Shown here: positions 10,779-23,300 of the stretch, piece after piece
How the letters are laid out: each line of letters starts with the position of its first letter
Position numbering within the stretch: position 1 is the first letter of the stretch
Origin: Asterias amurensis
Taxonomy: Eukaryota; Echinodermata; Asteroidea; Forcipulatida; Asteriidae
Assembly (NCBI RefSeq): GCF_032118995.1
Contig: NC_092669.1
Coordinates: 186,001-250,000, forward strand
DNA length: 64,000 nt
Direction: 5' to 3'
Notes under the pieces: generated by a model
What the model was told of the DNA's origin: nothing
Database searches by the model: none
The model's input: the letters and a program-made list of their open reading frames with translations, nothing else
Translations under genes and position numbers: made by a program

Positions 10779-13700
10779 TGTTATCAACCAATAAAGAGAA
10801 CTTAATAATAATTTATTCAACATAATTGTCCAATCGGGTGTTATTTAGTAATGAATATTCATATTGCATTTTGCCATGAAAGGCACGTTTGCTGGGGGGG
10901 GGGGGGACTTTTGGTTTGTTTCTTTATTTCATTTGTTTCAAAGCGAAACAGAGGAAGGGAATGCCTTGTGTTATTGTTTCATGATGTAGTTTACAAGAGG
11001 CCTTTCCCTCCCCCTACACAAACGAGCAAGGTAAACATTTTCCCCTGCCTCATCCAAAGATGTTGTCTGGGTGTTTAACTTCTCACAGGCGCATGAATTA
11101 AAAATAAATCAATCTGGAGGTTTTCTTATGAAGTGAAAAAATAGGATAACTGATGATCCAACCTTACAGGTAAAATGTCTGCATTTCCTGTAGGTTAATA
11201 TACTAGCACATAAATTAGTAGAGAATCTCATATTTTCATCATTTTGGGGATTAACTTTTAAAAATGAACACAGCAAGTCTGTGTTGTCATGGATTTTCAC
11301 ATCTTGGTACACTAGTAAAAATATATGCCATACAACTTAACACCTTAGTTTTAAAAACTGTTTTCCCAGATGATCTTTTTTTGGGGGGGGGATTTAAAAA
11401 AGAATGTAGTAAAATGAGTAACATTAAACTGTTACTGCAGTCTTCAGTCCATGAAGTTGCAATATTCTATGGGTGTGGCTTACAGTACAACTTTCCACCA
11501 ATCAGAACACTCCAAATGTCATGCATATTCATTATACACATGAATAAAACATAACATGCCCACCATTACAAGTCCAATCTTCGGACTAATATTGCCTACA
11601 ATTAAATGGGAAGGAAAAAAAATCCTATATCTGATAGATGTTCAGTGCATTGAATAACAATTTCTGCCATGATTTGGGGATTCAATTACTTGATCTGAAT
11701 AGACATGGTTCCCTATGACCACAATTAAAAATACCATGCATTAAATCATTTTGTAAAAGGCACCAGCCCAATATGAAACCATGGTTGTTAAACGACCAAT
11801 AGCCTTGTTTATAACAAATTATAACTGCTGTACAATAAGCGTTCCCATCAAGTATGTGAACTACATTCATGCATGCATTCAGACACTATTGGTTTGCAAA
11901 CTCTGTAGAGGTGTCCAGACACAAACAAATGTATATAATGCCCCATGAGATCAGTCCCAAACAAAAAGGCGAGATATTCCCACCATTCTGTCAACCACTA
12001 CTAATACTAGTAGTGTTTTATAACGCTACATTCAAATTCGAAGTGTGGACTTCGGAACAAGAGTCCACATCATGTAGGTGGTTGAAACACTTTGTGGACC
12101 TACCCTCATCCACACAGTGTTATTTACAGTGTTGAGGAATAGGATTTCCCTTTAGTGTATAGTACAAAGAAGTACCCACAGAGTGCATGCAACACAGAGT
12201 GCATGCAACACAGAGTGCATGCATGCACAATGCCCAATTAACATACCATAGGAAAAGACTATTAATGCCTGAATTTAAAAAGAAATAGATTAAACACGTA
12301 TTATTCTATTGAACGTAAAACCATTCAATGGAATTTGCAAAATTATAAATTCACAAAAAATTAGATGAAAGAATAATATTTGAAACAAAGGCTGCAGTAA
12401 ACGGAAAATATATGACCACAAATGAAAGCATTGGTTACTGTTTTGCTAGCCTACACGACTACCCTTTATATGTTTATGTATACACTGTACAAACAACTAT
12501 CACAGACTACACAAGGCTTAGGGTAAAGGTCAACATATCAAAGTCAAATGTTTCTGAAACATCATCTATTTCAGCAGCAACTTGTTTTAAAAAGACTAAA
12601 GAATACTGGTATTTCTGGAGCCCAAAAGCCTTAAATCTACCAGCATATTGAGGTTGAATCAGTTAATGTACAAATATTGAAGACAAGTCCAAGGACCAAG
12701 CCATGATAGGAGCAACTTGCCCAATTAAGAATATTGCCCAGATGAGAACATTCTTCTCAACTATGAGAAAATTAAGTACAATTTGAAACTTTCATGGTGG
12801 AAGTAGATAACTAAAAGAGGTTGGAGGTAACACCATGTGAGTACAGTATCTATTTGGAGAAAAGTATTGATTCCTAATCAAGAAAGCCTTCTTCTATGAT
12901 GCATTGATTTTGCAGCCTTGTGATGTGTGGGGGTGGGGCAACAGGTAGTTGGGCTAGGGTGGGGAGCGAGGTAGTTCTTAAGGAGTGCCAACTGTCCTAC
13001 TTTGAAGTGTGATCCACATCTATTTTGTCCCCCTACTTTACTTCTCCCAAGCTCCACTCCAGAATAACCCCATCCCAGTCAAACCATTCGCCCAATGACA
13101 AAGAAAAAAACAATACGTAAGATGTCACGCAGTGATCATCACAATGAACTCAATCGATAGCAGATCGATCGTAGGCGCAGTGGAAGATAAGGCACATGGA
13201 GTTTTTTTGACCTTTGAAAGTCCGCTGGAAGTTACGGTCATCACAATCATACAAGTCAAGATTTAAAAAAAAAAAATACTTTAAAAATGGTACTCTGTCA
13301 TCTAGAGATGGGTTTTTGTTTTCTTTTTTACAAATAAAGACAAATAAATGCAGTGGAAGACTTCTTTATATGCACATTTTGAAAACACAGTAAACTAGTT
13401 ATTATGTATAATCGGTAATAAAAAAAAGGCTATAAATAACATGAGGGTCGCACATAGTAACAGTGAGCTGTATGAATTGCATTTTGTTTAAAATGTCATC
13501 AGTTAACACACTACATTATTCTAATACACTGATAAATATTCATAAGTCATGAATATGTAAAACTGCTAATATATTCTACAATTAATAACTAAACCTGTAC
13601 ACACCTATTAATAAACCAACATATAAAAGGACAACCCACTCTTACAGGGGGGTATATGAATATTCATTTATAAATAGTGACTTTCAGTAAGTTATTTAAT

Positions 13701-14350
13701 GCCAAAAATAGCATTCTTTGAAATTGTGACCATGGCAACACGATTTAAAAAAGAGAGAGAAAAATCTACATAAAAGACTGGAAGTAACGAATGGATTCTT
13801 CCTCCTCCAGGTTTGGGGGGGGGGGAGGGGGTCTACGGCAAGCTTTGAATTGAATCAATTATCTACTAAGCTACTGTAGAGTCTGGCTTGTAACAATGTG
13901 AAGTACAGCACACTCCTGTAAAAACAATCAAAACACAAAAACATTCATTCATTTTATCATACAGTTAAATATTTTGTGCATTTATCAGAATTCATCAAAT
14001 AAAATTACAACAAATAATTTTAAAGATTGCATGGTATTTTCAAACAAAATTCAAAAACATGGTGTAGTTTTATGTACTTTTTGAAAATGCTGCACAGTGG
14101 AAAACAAAGTTCATGTGTTTTCATACGATGAACAAATAAATTGAATTGAATTGAATTGAACGATGATGAGTAGGAACAATGCAGTAACAAGTAAACAATC
14201 TCATTGTTGCAATTTGGTTTAAAACTTTTGTTGTTGTTGATTGGTTTCATACTGTCAATGTTTTCTTTATAAACAAAATCCTGCTCATAATACAACTGGA
14301 CTTTTATGGGATTTCCCCCGAGGTTTTTCATTTTAAGATATTGTTCTTAC

Positions 14351-14390
14351 CTGTTTACGTTCTAACTGCACACAAATTGAGAAATCAGTC
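14351..14390 (-). other. Splice donor after the troponin I stop codon
   Basis: Forty bases past the TAA the minus strand reads AAACAG and then GTAAGAAC, an excellent donor. Either the 3' untranslated region contains an intron or the exon can splice onward in another isoform. I found no clear acceptor or polyadenylation signal downstream, so the true 3' end of the gene is open. Confidence 0.5.
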
Positions 14391-17300
14391 TTAATTAGAG
14401 ACTTCATGTTTCTTCAAACTCTCACGGAAATCAGATTTATGCTGGAGATAAAACAAGAAAAGTACGAGACCATATGTAAGATTACACTCCTATTATATTT
14501 GCAGATGTAAACAAAAATTCTTGAATGAAAGATCTCATGCGACCTGATAATAATGTCAACTTATAATATAGCACATAAAAGTCCACATAAAAGATGATCA
14601 AGGCACTTCACAACGAAAAAATAACAAGACCAAAAATATCTTATCTAACTAATTAACAAAGTAATCTAATAAATTCTTAAACAACAGTTAACAATGTTTA
14701 CATCATTAAAAAGTATATTGCAAACCAAAAGGGGGGGGGGGGAGAAGAAAAAAAGAAGGAAAAAAGTTGTATTGTAATTTTTACAGAGAAAGATTTAACT
14801 GGATAAAGTTGTTTTTCAAACCTGGTCAGTTTTGTCTTCTGATTTCTTCTCTACTTTCTTCAATGTTGGCTTCACACTGCAAATAAATATACAAATCAAG
14901 AGTCAGGAATCATCTTACTCAGAACTTGAGACAATCTGATCTGATTGGCTGCATATTGCACCCCAGCACCTTGTAAACCATTACATGGTGCTATTCAAAG
15001 AAATCGGTCTCATAATTCAAAGAAGAGACGCACCAAATATTTAAGTACAGACAGAATAGTTTGAGATAAAACTACTGAGGAGAATTGCTACTTACAATCT
15101 ACCCTTTATTTCCATTGCTCTTCTGTTCAGCTCGTCAATCTACAAAAGATAATCACAACAAAGAAACACAACTGTTACACAAATGTAATATGAATACAAA
15201 ATTCCTCAAAGCACTTGACGGCAAAATGAAAAGCATTAAGAAAATAAAACATAGAGTAACGAAGAACCAATCACTTTAAAATGTCTTACATCCAAATCTT
15301 TATCTCGGACTTCAACTTCTAGATCATATTTATCACTCTCAGCTAGTACGAGTTGCTCATGAAGTCTTTCACAGAGTGCTTTAAGATCTCGTTGACTCAT
15401 GGAGTCTACATCAACCATCTTAACATTATCATCAATGAATTGAGATTTCTCAGCAGCAGTCTCTGTCTTTTCCTTCTGAAGGTCTTGACCAGCTTTCTTC
15501 ATCATCATGGCCTAAACACAGAGAAAACAAGTTTTTAATTTTAAAATTATACACTGGGAAGAAATGGTTCGATCCACCCACCTACTTCAAGTTTTGATAA
15601 ATTAAATATTGAATTGTGTTTTAATGTAATCTATACACCGAACAACATAATATTGCTTCAAATATACCAGTTTATAGATCAAACATCAGTAGTTTTCCGT
15701 GACTTTTCCTTTTAATCAGGGTTGAAATTGTTGATCTTGGCGTCTTTTCACACTTACCTTGATATTCATCTTACGACCTGATTTCATTTTGCCCATAAGT
15801 GACATTTTCTTCTCAGCGGGTGGAGCCGCCGTTTCTCCATTCTCAGCGGGTGCAGCTGCTTTCTTCTTACGCTACAATCAACAAATAAAGTTATATTTAT
15901 TTCATTTCTCTGACAAATTAAAACTACAATATTGCACATTCGTAAAAGCATTCATAGATATACATGTACTAGGCCTAATGAAATAATAATAATCAGCTTT
16001 TATAAATCACCCTCAACCCCAAAGGGTCCAGAGGTTAAAAATATTAGGCAAGTTAAGAAAATACTGAACAATTTAAGAAAAACAGATAAGAGTGCATAAG
16101 AAACTACAACTGACCAAAGACATTTTTTTTACAAATTTTTAAGTAAGTAAGAACAATACTGGACAATTTAAGATAAACTGAGAGCAATTCAAATACAGAG
16201 GAATGAAAGAGGACCAGCTTGAGTTTGAAGGATTGCCTAAAAGAAAAAAAGATAATGTCTAGAGGCTCTCCTCTCAAGTTAACTTGAACTTCCGTGGATC
16301 ATTCTACAGGAAATGCCATCTGTAAACCATCAAATTCACATACAATTCAATTCAATTAAATTTATTATAAACATCACATTAAAATCTTATAATAAAACAA
16401 AATCAAGAAAGATTTGTAAAATAGAAAGGAAGAACTATAAAAAGATAAACAGGACAAAATACACAGTGACAGAGATATTTACAATATTATCTAAAAAATG
16501 CCTCAAATTCTTAAACAGTGCATGTTCGTACATAAAATACAGAAAAAATGTCATTCAATTGGACACTGTATACAATAATTAAGAACAAATGTTACAAAAC
16601 ATACATCTTGACTTCATTAACAATTCAATTAAAATCAAGTCAATTTTAAATATTTTATTTTTAAGTAAAAAGTTTAGAATGATCCAGAATGAACTAACTT
16701 TTCACAGCAATTTAAATAACTAAGATGGCAACCTTTGGGGTCTTCTTTCCTTACTAGAAATAAACTTTAAAAACTACTCTTACCTCTTCTTCCTCTTGTT
16801 TCTTTTTGCGATCAGCGTCGGCTTTTGCCTCAGCTTCCTTCCTTTTCCGTTCCTGAATAATAATAATTGTAAAAATAAACATAATAGTAAAGTATTTATA
16901 GAGAGCCCCACCCCAATCCAACACTTATGCACTAAGTAATTAAGGTTTGTGGTGACACTATGTTAGAAATCTCCTTTGAGAGTAGTGGTTGCTCCGAGAT
17001 CTCATAATATGACTTGTGAATACACCAAGAAAAAAGTAAATGTCTTACTTCAACAACGAGAGACAATTATGCTAAGAAAATGTTCGGACTAAGTAAGGTT
17101 TGTGGTGTTACCATGTTAAAAGAATCTTTTAGGAGTAGTGGTTGCTCTGAGAGGAGACGGTTTCTGCTTGATGTTTTCAATTAGTTTTCTCTGACCCTCT
17201 CCTGGAGAGTTCAATGACAAAAACATGGAGCAGTACAAACCGGCTCTTCTCAGAGGATACAAGTAACTTAAGAACAACGGACTGCCCATCTTTCCCAGCG

Positions 17301-20300
17301 TGTCTATCCTGAAGTCTTAATCGCTCCTACCTCATCTTGCTTGCGTTTCTTCTCCTCAGCTAGTCTCTGTCTTTCTTCGTCTTCTTCTTGTCTACGTCGT
17401 TCCTCTTCTTGAGCTGCTTCTTCTTGCTGCCGTTGCTCCTAATCAATCACAATGTCATTAAGAGGAAGGTGTAACTGACAAAACTTAGCGCCAAGGAAAA
17501 CTTATTTGTTAGAAGCCAAAAGCAGCTTTCAAAAGCATTTTGAGAAACATTTCACTTCGAAGAAATGTGGTTATAAGGTCAGTTTTAATCTGACTCTGGG
17601 AAGCGCTATCCTGCAGTAATGCTTCTTAGACCGGGATTCATTTTCTGACTAGTTCTTCCTGCATGAAACACTTACCTCTTCTTGTCTTTGACGCTCTTGC
17701 TCCTCTTCCTGCCTCCTTTGTTCTTCTTCTTCTTCTTGTGCTCTGGCAGCAGCTGCTTCTTCCTCCTGTTAACAATCAGGAATAATAATAGTAATAATGA
17801 TACAGGCCTGGAATGACATGCAGGCCACCGAGGCAATGCCCTCTGTTACCCTTAGTCTTGGCCTTGGTGCCCCTATACAAGTTATTTTAATGCACTATTG
17901 GGTTTCTACCAGTGGTTTAAACAAACATAAATAAAACATAAAGACAACAAATTAAAATGATTAGGTTTGGGGGGAAGTTGACCTGTTTGGTTAATAAATG
18001 GAGGCAATAGTTGTTATCATGAATTTGGGGTAACTATGGATAGATGGTTGCTATGGAAGGTTACTATTAATGGATTAAAACTATGCATACATGGTTGCTA
18101 TGGATAGATTGTCACGATGGATAGATGGTTGCTAAGGAAGGTTACAATGGATAACTATGTCTACATGGTTGCTATGGATATGTGGTAACTATGGATAGAT
18201 GGTTGCTATGGATTGGTGGTAACTATGGATAGATGGTTGCTATGGATTGGTGGTAACTATGGATAGATGGTTGCTATGGATTGGTGGTAACTATGGCTAT
18301 GTGGTTGCTATGGGTAGAAGGGTACTACAAATTATGCCATTGCTCTGGATGGGTGGTTGCTATGGGTACGGTGGAGATAACTATTTGAAGTTTCTTTGGA
18401 TCACCTTGCGTCTCTCTTCATCTTCATTATTGTTCTCCTCTTCCTGTTCAATCTCGTCTCTAGATGGACTGTCAGCCTGTTGACAAGAGTATGACAATGA
18501 CAATGACAATGACAACAACATAAATGACAAACCTGCAATCAGATGTATTCAAATGTCAAATGATGATGTAATGACAAAGAGTCAATGGTTTTATCAAAAT
18601 GGAAAGATGACAACGTCAATGATTGAAATAATGACAAAAATGACAATGACAGTGACAATTGTAACATTGTATTAAAACAAGGATAATGAAGTCAGCATGT
18701 AAGGTATTGCAGCTGCCAAACAAATGATAAAACATTTACACTCCGTTTATAAGAAAAATGTGATCAAAGAATGAGATAAAACTAATTTTTGTGACTGTGA
18801 CAAAACTAATTTTCCAAGAACAACTTTTATTTTGAATAGAAATATTTTGCAGTGATACCATGTTGATAACTCTCTTTTGAGTAGTGGTGGTTCTGAGAAG
18901 AATCTGAGGGTTCAATGTTTCTGACAGTATACTCTCTCCGTCGTCAGGAGACCGATAGAGACAGCACTCTTCATCGTCAGGTGATGACAGACGGAGAATG
19001 TTGAGCCCTCCGCTTCTTCTCAGAACCACCGTCACTTCAAAAAGATTTATTTACATGCTATCACTGAAACAATTATTTATTTATTTTTTTCTTCAGTAAA
19101 GTGGTCGTTGGGAGGGTGTACTCACTTCATCATTTTCTACAACTGGTTCTGGCTCTGGTTCTGGTTTACGTTCTGGTTCTGGAGCTGGTTCAGGAACTCC
19201 CTCCTCTTCTCGTTGTCGTCTTTCTCTTCTTTCTCTCCTCCGTCTCTCAGCGTCTGTCTCCTCAGTAGGACCATTTGTTTCTATTGTTTCCGATTCACCT
19301 GCCTCCAGTCTAATTTTAATAATTAATTGACGAGCCAAAATGTAAATAAGGATTTTAAGATTTCAAAGTTGTTAAGAAGTTTGACAAGTTTCAGTACCGG
19401 AAAAAACAAACACTTTTGAGATATGGAGGACACTATATGAGTACACTGTTTGGTTTGGGCGTAAACAGACAAATTTACCCAGTCCTAATAGTTTTATAGT
19501 ATTGTGTCCATTGTATCTCAAAATGGCTTATAGTATGAAAAGAGAAAATGGAATGAAAACCAATTCATTACACAACTGTATATTGAGTTTCATTATCACA
19601 AGAAACAAAACATGCAAAAATTCATTGTATATATATATAAATGGAAAGGAAAAGAGCGTTCACTTGTAGTTCTGAACTGTTCTTTTGACCATCACTCAAT
19701 CACATGCAATTATCCAAAGCAGTAGCACATAATAGACATGTGTATTTTGAGGAACGCAAGATAGAACAACGCCACCATTTCAAATACATATTTCAAATAA
19801 CTTCAAAATTGCATCCAGGATTTCCAGAATCCTATTCATCAGTTAAAAGTTCAATCACACAAAAATCATGCTTTAAAGTTTCACTCATGATTAAATCTTA
19901 TTAATAAATCAAGAATACATGAAACTGCATGTTAAAATTAGAAACAGAAAGCACAATACACAAAGCACAAAGATACATAACTTTGAGAACTTCCTGTAAT
20001 TTGAGTAACACAACTCTTGGGTTACAACATCTGTAATTCAAATTATGTCATATAGGTTGAATAGGACCAGAAGTAATATTGAACAATAAAACAACAGCAT
20101 TAACAAGGAAGTATTGCATACCTGGAATTCAATCTTTGAGAGGGCAAGGCCAATTTCAATTTGCAAAGAGTGCACTTTCATCGACAACTCTCAAGAATTT
20201 ATGAGGCCCTTATTGAATGCCAAGACCACAGAAAATAAAGGTTGTCGCTGGTCATGTTTTTAAAAACTATTTCCATGTTTGCAAGAGAAAACTATTGAAA

Positions 20301-23300
20301 ATAGAAAGTTTGAGTACGGATTTGCATTGATAAAAAGTTATTGCCATACTAATTATAAGTTTTTTAAAGAGTTTTAGAAAATAAATTGTAAAATTTTAAC
20401 TGGTGTTTAGAGGAAAGTCATTGTGAAAATTTGATTTTCGTCAAAGACAGGCTGTGTCTGAATTAATGGCTGTGGAAGTGGCTATGGCTAGGTTGTTGAA
20501 AGCCAATTATCCATAGTTGTAGCCAACGGCTATAGCCACTATAAAGCCATGGCTAAAGCCACTTAATTCAGACATGGCAAACTATTTACACTTAAAGGTT
20601 AAACAATAAACAAAAAGTGTTAAATACACGCACAATTCTCTTTTCCGTCTTCTGTTTTCTCGTCTCATTCTTAGCTCTTCCAGTTGCCGATCCACCTCCT
20701 CTGGATTTCCATTCTCCAATGCTGCTCTGAAGAAGTTAGAGACAAACAAGGAACCAATACAATCATGCAACACACAAGGTCTGATACTTCATTCTTCTAA
20801 GGACTATCTCATGTCATGGCCGAGTGGTCTAGTTCACCAGACCCAAGCTCTGGTGTTTTCAGCAGCAGAGTGTGGGTTCGAACCTCGGTCATGACACTTG
20901 TACCCTTGAGGAAGGCACTTAACCACAATTACTTCAGAACGAGTTGGGAGGGTAGGAAATTACCTCCAATGCCTCCATGAAGTATCAAACCTGCACACTG
21001 TTATTAGCACAGCAATCATCATAATGCATCCAATTTATCAGAACATTTTATAAAAACAACACAGTTAGTATGTGTATGTAGATCGACTGTGTGTCCAAGT
21101 TCATTACAAAGTATGAGATCACTGTCCTACAGTTAAGTTTACCAGAAAAAAAACCAACTTTTCTTCTTTGGAACATTTTAAGAAGCAATAAAGCAAAGGG
21201 AATTTCCCTCAATGTCACTTTGGAGTCCAAGCCTCGCCTTATCCTCCTCCTCTCTCATCATTTTATCCAGTGAACCATTAGTTGGCACAACAGTCTAAAA
21301 TAATAAGGAGGCTCAGCCACATCTTTTCATATGGGCCTACAAGGGACGATCCCTTCACACCAAAGCGGCCAACAAACATCAATCAAGGGTTAGAATGCAA
21401 TGCATACAGTATTCAATATTAAGTCAACATGCCCAGTGACACACTCAAAATATTAATAACAAATCTGACAAAGAACGTTTTAATGACAAGCGTAAACATT
21501 TGGATTGTGAGTAGACCAGGTCAAGTAAACGTCTCTCCAAACAAACACCGACTAGTTTATAATTAAGCATACTAACGCTCTTACTATAGCTCTGTTCACA
21601 CTACATGGCAAATTCCCGTCCCTTGGGAACTCCTTAGGGATTTTAACCTCACTGTCACCCCATGTTAGTTTGAAGCCCATTACACATAACAGCAATTTAG
21701 CAGGGGTTCTTTGCTTTATTTTAGCATGGTTGCAGAAGTTTACTAATTGCACTTTGAGTGAAAGGACAATCAGTGATTGCACTGTCCAAGGTCCCCTGTG
21801 AAATCTTCTCAACCATTGCTTAATTTTGTCAGCGGTCCAACTAAAACAAAATTGTACACGGGGGAAATCCAATGTTTGAAAGGACCTTTTAAAATAACTT
21901 TTGGAATCTTTGTTAACAAGTTGCTTATTTTTGGTTGTGTTGCACTTCGTGAACAATCACAATCAATTTAAAGTCATTAAAAGGTTTCATACACACATGC
22001 TGAATTATTCTAATATTTAAATGAATTTAGAATGGCTGTTCTATTTACTTCTCTGCCTCCCTCTTCCTTCTTCTCTCCTCTCGACGGCGAGCTCTTTCAT
22101 CCATCTCCTCATCCATCTTGAATTTATAAGGAGTGAATTAGGCCTGGGAAAATGTAAACAAAAACACCAACAAAGGTAAGTATCTATGAATCTTTAAAAA
22201 GTCTAGGTGCCCTTTGTAAAGTTCCAATACAAAGGTTAAGGCCTATAAAGGGGTAACAATTTAAAATTAAACAAAGTTATATTTTGCTCAAGAGTTAAGC
22301 CCGGTTTCAGTTCTGAATGCGAATAGGATACGGATTTTGATGTCACGGCTCCATTTTTTGCTTTGAATATTTTGCTGGAGTTGAACACAGCTAAACTCTA
22401 TCGCATTCTCATTTAGAGGAAGTATGAGCCAGGCTTAAGTTTGAAATTCAAAGGTTCTCTTTCAATGAAGTCAGACACACAATTTCAGAGTATGAATTGT
22501 CAGACTATGATCAGGCCACTCTGGGAATCCTTCTGCCATGGCTACATCATTCACTTGAGTGATCCAATCCACCCAGCATGTAATCATACACAACCTCTAC
22601 AGTGGGTTTATAGCTCCATAGTTCCACCATAAACCCATACAAGCAACCAAGCCTGCAATGCAACCCTACAATGCCCAGCAGCAAGGCCAAATCCTTGCCC
22701 AATGAATAGGAAATGTTTATTGTTCACATGTTATGTTGTGATTCCCAATTCAGATCTAACACCATAGTACTACCAGTTTGATGGGTAGAAGGGGATTTTA
22801 AGTGACTTGTAGATTAAACTAAATGTAATGAGGAAGAAATTCATTCATTATACATTGGATGGAATGGAATCTCATTCTTCTTGGGACAAGGCCACCATCC
22901 CAAAAGAAAAACAGCCCTTCCAAATGGTTATCTGTTCAAGACAAAAATTTTAAGGGGTCTCTTGTAGGGCTTTTTTATACATGTAAAAGATAACAAGCAC
23001 CAAAATCCCAGAGAGAGACATTTCTATCTCAAATAATAAAGTACAAAAGTCAAGCAAACGGCATTCAAACAAAACTATTCCTCCATAAGTCAAAGATGTA
23101 GGCCTTCTTTAAATTAAAGGCCAGAGTTTAATTGCATCTCTACTGCAGAGTGACTTCTGATATTTTAAAACAACTTAATGAGGCTTCAAGAATATCCCAA
23201 TTTAAGTCAAGTAAAGAACGGAACAGCCTGCTAATGATTGGTAAATGTCAACAGCGGTACAAGTAACGTTGTGGCACTGTGCTAATGCAACTATGTGTGT

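Larger units (their letters stand above)
8042..14350. other. Intergenic region between troponin T and troponin I 3' ends
   Basis: No coding exon is recognised. The region holds inverted-repeat elements (9,490-9,864 and 10,537-10,778), a G-rich minisatellite (10,060-10,166), poly-G runs near 10,894, 11,384 and 13,816, and three GAGTGCATGCAACACA units near 12,178-12,226. Part of the right side may be troponin I 3' untranslated sequence, because a strong donor follows the stop codon of that gene. Confidence 0.5.

Noticed and set aside
21208-21290. Possible extra troponin I exon reading MMREEEDKARLGLQ on the minus strand
   Set aside because: From the best acceptor (TTATTTTAG) the frame set by exon 22116-22049 meets a stop quickly, and no good donor follows. 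Joining 22049 directly to 20726 keeps the frame.
21552-21956. Minus-strand open frame of 134 codons
   Set aside because: It lies in a troponin I intron, shows no known domain, and the sequence around CTGTTCACACTACATGG looks like a dispersed repeat.
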